NCBI RefSeq assembly: GCF_039631355.1
Contig: NZ_JBDIVF010000003.1
Span: 434,001 to 498,000 of the forward strand
DNA length: 64,000 nt
Reading direction: 5' to 3'
Origin: Uliginosibacterium paludis
Lineage (GTDB): Bacteria; Pseudomonadota; Gammaproteobacteria; Burkholderiales; Rhodocyclaceae
A model generated the notes under the pieces. It had not been told where the DNA came from. It searched no databases and worked only from the letters and a program-made list of their open reading frames with translations. This document shows, in pieces, positions 59,319 through 64,000 of the stretch (position 1 is the first letter of the stretch; the number at the start of each line of letters is the position of its first letter). The translations under genes were made by a program, and so were the position numbers.

Positions 59319-61007
59319 ATGTCCAACATTGAAAGTTTTGCCGATCTCTTCGAAGAAAGCCTGAATCGCCAGGAAATGCGTGCTGGCGAAGTCATCACGG
59401 CTGAGGTTGTGCGTATTGACCAGAATTTCGTGGTCGTGAACGCTGGCCTGAAATCCGAGAGCTACATCCCCCTGGATGAATTCCGTAACGACCGTGGCGA
59501 ACTCGAAGCCAATCCGGGTGATTACGTCCAGGTTGCAATCGAAACCCTCGAAGACGGTTACGGCGAAACCCGCCTGTCGCGTGACAAGGCCAAGCGCATT
59601 GCCGCCTGGAACTTCCTCGACAAGGCACTGAACGAAGGCTCCCTGGTCAAGGGCGTCGTGACTGGCAAGGTCAAGGGCGGTCTGACCGTCATGACCAATG
59701 GCATTCGCGCTTTCCTGCCGGGTTCGCTGGTCGACATGCGCCCCGTCAAGGACACGACTCCTTACGAAGGCAAGGAATTCGAATTCAAGGTCATCAAGCT
59801 CGATCGCAAGCGCAACAACGTGGTTGTGTCGCGCCGTGCCGTGCTTGAAGTGACCATGGGTGAAGAGCGCCAGAAGCTGCTCGAAACCCTGGCCGAAGGC
59901 ACCGTGGTCAAGGGTGTGGTCAAGAACATTACCGACTACGGCGCATTCGTGGATCTGGGCGGTATCGATGGTCTGCTGCACATCACCGACCTGGCTTGGC
60001 GCCGTGTCCGCCACCCGTCCGAAGTGCTGGCCGTGGGCGACGAAGTCACCGCCAAGGTGCTGAAGTTCGATCAGGAAAAGAACCGCGTCTCGCTGGGCAT
60101 GAAGCAGCTGGGCGAAGATCCGTGGGTCGGCATTTCGCGTCGCTACCCGCAGAGCACCCGCCTGTTCGGCAAGGTGACCAACATCACCGACTACGGTGCA
60201 TTTGTTGAAGTCGAGCAAGGTATCGAGGGTCTGGTGCACGTGTCCGAAATGGACTGGACCAACAAGAACATTCACCCGACCAAGGTTGTCCAGCTGGGCG
60301 ACGAAGTCGAAGTGATGATCCTCGAAATCGACGAAGAGCGTCGTCGTATCTCGCTGGGCATGAAGCAATGCCAAGCGAATCCGTGGGATGAATTCGGCGA
60401 AAACCACAAGAAGGGTGACCGTGTGAAGGGCGCGATCAAGTCGATCACCGACTTCGGCGTATTCATCGGTCTGCCCGGTGGTATCGACGGTCTGGTGCAC
60501 CTGTCGGATCTTTCCTGGAGCCAGTCCGGCGAAGAAGCCATCCGCAACTTCAAGAAAGGTGATGAGCTGGAAGCTGTCGTGCTGGCCATCGATATCGAGA
60601 AGGAGCGTATTTCCCTGGGTGTCAAGCAGCTGGATGGGGATCCCTTCACCTCCTACGTCGCCACGCATGACAAGAACACCCTCATCAAGGGTGTCGTGAA
60701 GTCTGTGGATGCACGCGGCGCGGTGCTGGATCTTGGTGGTGATCAGGAAGGCTACCTCCGTGCCTCCGAGTTCTCCCGCGATCGCATTGACGACCTGACG
60801 ACTGTCGTGAAGGTCGGTGACGAGCTGGAAGCGATGATCATCAACGTTGATCGCAAGTCCCGTTCCATCAACCTTTCCATCAAGGCAAGGGATCAGGCAG
60901 AGCAGAATGAAGCCATGCAGAAGCTGGCTTCCGATAGCTCCGCTGCTTCCGGTACCACCAACCTTGGTGCACTGCTGAAGGCGAAGCTCAACAACGCTCA
61001 GCAATAA
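59319..61007 (+). CDS. rpsA: 30S ribosomal protein S1
   Basis: A 562-residue S1 with six S1/OB repeats (about 20-90, 105-170, 190-260, 275-345, 360-430 and 447-518), each showing the G.V..I.DYGAFV pattern, as in VKNITDYGAFVDLGGIDGLL. S1 unfolds mRNA leaders on the 30S subunit. Codon use is strongly biased, as expected for an abundant ribosomal protein. It sits between cmk and ihfB, the usual order. Confidence 0.98.
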   Translation: MSNIESFADLFEESLNRQEMRAGEVITAEVVRIDQNFVVVNAGLKSESYIPLDEFRNDRGELEANPGDYVQVAIETLEDGYGETRLSRDKAKRIAAWNFLDKALNEGSLVKGVVTGKVKGGLTVMTNGIRAFLPGSLVDMRPVKDTTPYEGKEFEFKVIKLDRKRNNVVVSRRAVLEVTMGEERQKLLETLAEGTVVKGVVKNITDYGAFVDLGGIDGLLHITDLAWRRVRHPSEVLAVGDEVTAKVLKFDQEKNRVSLGMKQLGEDPWVGISRRYPQSTRLFGKVTNITDYGAFVEVEQGIEGLVHVSEMDWTNKNIHPTKVVQLGDEVEVMILEIDEERRRISLGMKQCQANPWDEFGENHKKGDRVKGAIKSITDFGVFIGLPGGIDGLVHLSDLSWSQSGEEAIRNFKKGDELEAVVLAIDIEKERISLGVKQLDGDPFTSYVATHDKNTLIKGVVKSVDARGAVLDLGGDQEGYLRASEFSRDRIDDLTTVVKVGDELEAMIINVDRKSRSINLSIKARDQAEQNEAMQKLASDSSAASGTTNLGALLKAKLNNAQQ

Positions 61008-61027
61008 GTCTTGCCGTGTCTGAAAAC

Positions 61028-61312
61028 ATGACCAAGTCTGAATTGATAGAGCGCTTGAGTGCGCGCTTTCCACAGCTTGGAGCGAAGGATGCGGATTTCG
61101 CGGTAAAAATGATTCTTGATGAGATGGCGGCCTGTCTTTCACGCGGCCATCGCATCGAGATCCGCGGATTCGGGAGTTTCGGCATCAACTACCGGCCTCC
61201 CAGAGTTGGGCGTAATCCCAAGTCTGGTGACAAGGTGATGGTGCCGGAGAAATACGTCCCGCATTTCAAGGCAGGTAAAGAGTTGAGAGAGCGTGTTGAC
61301 AAGATTGATTGA
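61028..61312 (+). CDS. ihfB: Integration host factor beta subunit
   Basis: A 94-residue HU/IHF-family protein with TKSELIERLSARFPQL, EIRGFGSFGINYRPPRVGRNPKSGD and the intercalating Pro within the arm. IHF bends DNA at specific sites and commonly assists sigma-54 promoters such as those proposed here. The ATG at 61028 gives the usual IHF-beta length; a GTG at 61016 is the alternative. It follows rpsA by 20 bp. Confidence 0.96.
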   Translation: MTKSELIERLSARFPQLGAKDADFAVKMILDEMAACLSRGHRIEIRGFGSFGINYRPPRVGRNPKSGDKVMVPEKYVPHFKAGKELRERVDKID

Positions 61313-61326
61313 TCTTGTCTCCAGCC

Positions 61327-61360
61327 AAAAGAAGGCGACCCTCGGGTCGCCTTCTTTTTT
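61327..61360 (+). terminator. Terminator after ihfB
   Basis: AAAAGAAGGCGACCC (61327-61341) pairs perfectly with GGGTCGCCTTCTTTT (61344-61358), and the T run reaches 61360. It leaves only 27 bp before the lapA ATG. Confidence 0.93.
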
Positions 61361-61387
61361 GAGCGCTACTGAAGGATAATCCGGCAT

Positions 61388-61669
61388 ATGCGAATCCTTT
61401 TCCTTTTGCTCAAGGCTGTGGTGTTTCTGTTGTTCCTTGGTCTTGCGGTCAAGAACGACGGAATGGTCACTGTTCAGTCCTACCTTGGTTCGGTCTGGCA
61501 GGTTCCCCTTGTCGTGGTAATGCTCGTGATGTTTCTTGGCGGCCTGCTTTCTGCTGCCGCAGCATTCGCCGGGCATCTGCTGGCCCAGAACCGCGAGATA
61601 GCCCGGCTGAAGGCTGTTTCTTCTTCCAACACGAGCGGTCGCGCCAATACCGGCGTAACGGCTGACTGA
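61388..61669 (+). CDS. lapA: LapA-domain (DUF1049) membrane protein
   Basis: A 93-residue protein with two membrane helices (about 3-20 and 40-62) separated by a short loop with the VQSYLGS pattern, then a coiled-coil-like tail LLAQNREIARLKAV. LapA (YciS) forms an inner-membrane pair with LapB in E. coli. GAAGGA precedes the ATG by 11 nt. lapB starts 11 bp after its stop. Confidence 0.88.
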   Translation: MRILFLLLKAVVFLLFLGLAVKNDGMVTVQSYLGSVWQVPLVVVMLVMFLGGLLSAAAAFAGHLLAQNREIARLKAVSSSNTSGRANTGVTAD

Positions 61670-61680
61670 TTGTTCATCCA

Positions 61681-62856
61681 ATGGATTTCGAGTTCTGGTG
61701 GTTATTGAGCTGGCCTCTTTTTTTCGGACTGGGCTGGCTGGCAGCACGTATTGATATCAAACATCTGGTGAAAGAGTCGCGGAGTCTGCCGCGTTCCTAT
61801 CTTTCCGGTCTGAACTTTCTGTTGTCCGAACAACCCGACAAGGCCATTGACGCGTTTCTTGAGGCCGTTAAGGTGGATCCTCAGACTGTCGAGCTTCATT
61901 TCGCTCTTGGCAGTCTCTTCCGCCGTCGGGGAGAGCTTGATCGAGCGATCCGCGTGCATCAGAGTCTGCTCGAGCGCGAGGACTTGAGCGACGAGAATCG
62001 CCTTCATGCGCTGCAGGAGTTGGGGGAGGATTACCTCAAGGCAGGGTTGCTCGACCGCGCCGAGGAGGTCTATCTCAGATTGCGGGGAACGTCTCGCAGC
62101 GAAGCTGCCAACAATGCTTTGCTGGAGATTTACCAGCAGGAGAAAAACTGGGGGCGTGCGATTGATATCGCGCGTGACATGCCTCGGCGCGGAAGCAAGC
62201 GTTGGGAAGTGGATATCGCCAATTTCTACTGCGAAATGGCTGCCACTGCGCTTGCCCATTCTCGCTTCGAGGAGGCGATGTCTCTTCTCGATGAGGCCCT
62301 TAGCACCAACAGGAAGTGCGTCAGGGCGAGTCTGCTGCGTGGTGACGTCATGGTCGCCATGGGGCGCGATGCGGACGCGGTCAATGCCTGGCAGGAAATC
62401 GGCCATCAGGATCCGGTGTACCTTTCACTGATTGCAGTCAGGATGATGGATGCCTGCCGCAGGCTTGGCACCGAAGCCGCTGGCGCCCAGTTCCTGAAAA
62501 CGCACCTGACCCAGACGCCTTCGCTTGATCTGCTTGAGATCGTATTCAAGTGGGAAATCGAAAAGCATGGCGCAGAGGCTGCCTATGCTCTGGTCCGTAA
62601 TGAACTGACGCGCAACCCGACCATGCTCGGGCTCGAAAAACTGCTTGAGGCCGCGATTCACACGGTTGAGGGCGAACACAAGGGGGATGTCGAGCTCATA
62701 CGTGGCCTGATTCATGGGCACACGCGCAAGGTTGCCCGTTATTGCTGCAAGGAGTGCGGTTTCAAGGCTCGGCAGTTTTACTGGCGATGCCCCGCCTGTG
62801 GCGGTTGGGAGACCTATCCTCCGAAACGCTCGGAAGAGTTTGATCTTGCTGTCTGA
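61681..62856 (+). CDS. lapB: Lipopolysaccharide assembly protein LapB (YciM)
   Basis: A 391-residue protein. One N-terminal membrane helix (about 5-22) is followed by a series of TPR repeats (about 45-340) and a C-terminal rubredoxin-like zinc knuckle, CCKECG and CPACGG (about 357-378). In E. coli LapB helps FtsH degrade LpxC and so limits lipid A synthesis. ftsH is also in this window. Confidence 0.95.
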   Translation: MDFEFWWLLSWPLFFGLGWLAARIDIKHLVKESRSLPRSYLSGLNFLLSEQPDKAIDAFLEAVKVDPQTVELHFALGSLFRRRGELDRAIRVHQSLLEREDLSDENRLHALQELGEDYLKAGLLDRAEEVYLRLRGTSRSEAANNALLEIYQQEKNWGRAIDIARDMPRRGSKRWEVDIANFYCEMAATALAHSRFEEAMSLLDEALSTNRKCVRASLLRGDVMVAMGRDADAVNAWQEIGHQDPVYLSLIAVRMMDACRRLGTEAAGAQFLKTHLTQTPSLDLLEIVFKWEIEKHGAEAAYALVRNELTRNPTMLGLEKLLEAAIHTVEGEHKGDVELIRGLIHGHTRKVARYCCKECGFKARQFYWRCPACGGWETYPPKRSEEFDLAV

Positions 62857-62925
62857 ATTCCTTTTTGCATGAGGCTGTCTGAAGGTGACGCCTGGAGCGT
62901 GTGCAAAGTAATCAAGAGTCAATAA

Positions 62926-64000
62926 ATGAAAATTACTGTTGTTGGTACTGGATATGTCGGCTTGGTGTCAGGAGCCTGTCTTGCTGAAGTGGGCAATGAT
63001 GTGCTCTGCCTTGACCTGAATCCTGAAAAAATCCGGGTTCTCAAGGAGGGTGGCATTCCGATTCACGAGCCCGGTCTGGATCAGGTTGTTGCTCGCAACG
63101 TTGTTGCCGGGCGCCTGCATTTCACGACGGATATCGAAGAGGCCGTCCGCTTCGGAACCGTTCAGTTCATCGCGGTCGGTACGCCGCCCGATGAGGACGG
63201 TTCTGCGGACCTGCAGTATGTGATTTCCGCCGCCCGGAACATCGGCCGTCTCATGACGGACTACAAGGTTGTCATCGACAAAAGTACCGTACCTGTGGGC
63301 ACCGCCGACAAGGTGCGTGCCGCGATCACCGAAGAACTCGCAAAGCGGGGCGTAGAGGTTCCGTTCAGCGTCGTATCCAATCCCGAGTTTCTCAAGGAAG
63401 GCGCTGCGGTCGAGGATTTCATGCGTCCCGATCGTATCGTGGTTGGCGCGGAGGACGAGCAGGCCATCAACCTCATGCGCGCACTGTACGCCCCGTTTCA
63501 GCGTAATCATGAAAAGCTGGTCATCATGGACGTCCGCTCCGCTGAACTGACCAAGTATGCAGCGAACGCGATGCTGGCTACGCGTATCTCGTTCATGAAC
63601 GAACTCGCGGTTCTCGCCGAAAAGCTGGGCGCTGACATTGAGCACGTTCGGCAAGGCATCGGTTCGGACCCGCGGATTGGCTGGCATTTCCTTTATGCGG
63701 GGTGCGGCTACGGGGGGTCGTGCTTTCCCAAGGACGTGAAGGCATTGATTCGGACCGCGGCAGAAGCCGGGCAGGGGCTCAAGGTTCTTCAGGCGGTCGA
63801 GGATGCCAATGACGCCCAGAAGATGGTGCTTGTCGACAAGATCAGAGCGAGATTCGGAGAGGATCTGAGTGGCAGGCGCTTTGCGGTGTGGGGGCTGGCG
63901 TTCAAACCCAATACGGATGACATGCGCGAAGCGCCGAGTCGCGTCATCATCGACGAGTTGTTCCGTCGCGGCGCGACTGTGTCGGCCTACGATCCGGTTG
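62926..64000 (+). CDS. ugd: UDP-glucose 6-dehydrogenase (3' end beyond the window)
   Basis: 358 residues are visible of an expected about 440. The Rossmann motif VVGTGYVGLVSGACLAEVG starts the protein, followed by AVGTPPDEDGSADL and the catalytic cysteine in YGGSCFPKDVKAL (Cys266). The C-terminal domain begins with VWGLAFKPNTDDMREAPS. It oxidises UDP-glucose to UDP-glucuronate for surface polysaccharides. The ATG at 62926 has AAGAG 7 nt upstream. It lies 69 bp after lapB. Confidence 0.95.
   Translation, partial: MKITVVGTGYVGLVSGACLAEVGNDVLCLDLNPEKIRVLKEGGIPIHEPGLDQVVARNVVAGRLHFTTDIEEAVRFGTVQFIAVGTPPDEDGSADLQYVISAARNIGRLMTDYKVVIDKSTVPVGTADKVRAAITEELAKRGVEVPFSVVSNPEFLKEGAAVEDFMRPDRIVVGAEDEQAINLMRALYAPFQRNHEKLVIMDVRSAELTKYAANAMLATRISFMNELAVLAEKLGADIEHVRQGIGSDPRIGWHFLYAGCGYGGSCFPKDVKALIRTAAEAGQGLKVLQAVEDANDAQKMVLVDKIRARFGEDLSGRRFAVWGLAFKPNTDDMREAPSRVIIDELFRRGATVSAYDPV

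Noticed and set aside
59259..61142. A 627-codon open frame antisense to rpsA
   Set aside because: It is the exact complement of a highly conserved ribosomal gene; high G+C codon bias keeps the antisense frame open and its product matches no family I know.
1..64000. CRISPR arrays, insertion sequences, prophage, toxin-antitoxin or defence islands
   Set aside because: No regularly spaced direct repeats, transposase, integrase, phage or defence-type proteins were seen on either strand.

Overview
The window is a gene-dense stretch of a betaproteobacterial chromosome. The gene orders point to Rhodocyclales (Azoarcus/Thauera-like): secG, tRNA-Leu and nuoA-N in a row; pheA, hisC, tyrA, aroA, cmk, rpsA and ihfB followed by lapAB; and greA, yhbY, rlmE and ftsH together. 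The genus is inferred from synteny and protein motifs only. I see no insertion sequence, prophage, CRISPR array or integrase, and most bases are coding.

Positions 1-16.5 kb hold a flagellar block. On the minus strand lie fliF-G-H-I-J, fliK, fliL-M-N, an Aer-type receptor gene, fliO-P-Q-R and then the start of minC. On the plus strand lie the two-component pair flrB/flrC and fliE. Sigma-54 (-24/-12) motifs sit before fliK and fliE, and a weaker sigma-28-like motif precedes aer. This fits a FlrC/RpoN then FliA hierarchy. Next comes a minus-strand pair, folE and a BLUF blue-light sensor gene.

Positions 17.9-32 kb hold metabolic and housekeeping genes: an ArgD/AstC-type aminotransferase, a large soluble hybrid histidine kinase with its own HPt domain, carAB behind a structured leader, greA, a DUF4149 membrane protein, yhbY, rlmE, ftsH and glmM. 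Positions 32.2-47.9 kb hold secG behind a near-consensus promoter, tRNA-Leu(GAG), the complete 14-gene complex I operon nuoA-N and a Nudix hydrolase. The nuo DNA is visibly poorer in G+C than the flagellar DNA.

Positions 47.9-64 kb hold ubiG and an RmpM-like OmpA-family gene on the minus strand. Then on the plus strand come gyrA, the aromatic amino acid genes pheA-hisC-tyrA-aroA, argS, cmk, rpsA, ihfB, lapA, lapB and the start of a UDP-glucose dehydrogenase gene.

I found no clearly new multi-gene system. The points most worth a second look are the aer gene inside the flagellar export cluster, the folE-BLUF pair, the carAB leader, several terminators that leave no room for a promoter before the next operon (tRNA/nuoA, cmk/rpsA, ihfB/lapA), and departures from usual gene order (argS between aroA and cmk; no serC, folP or tpiA at their common places).
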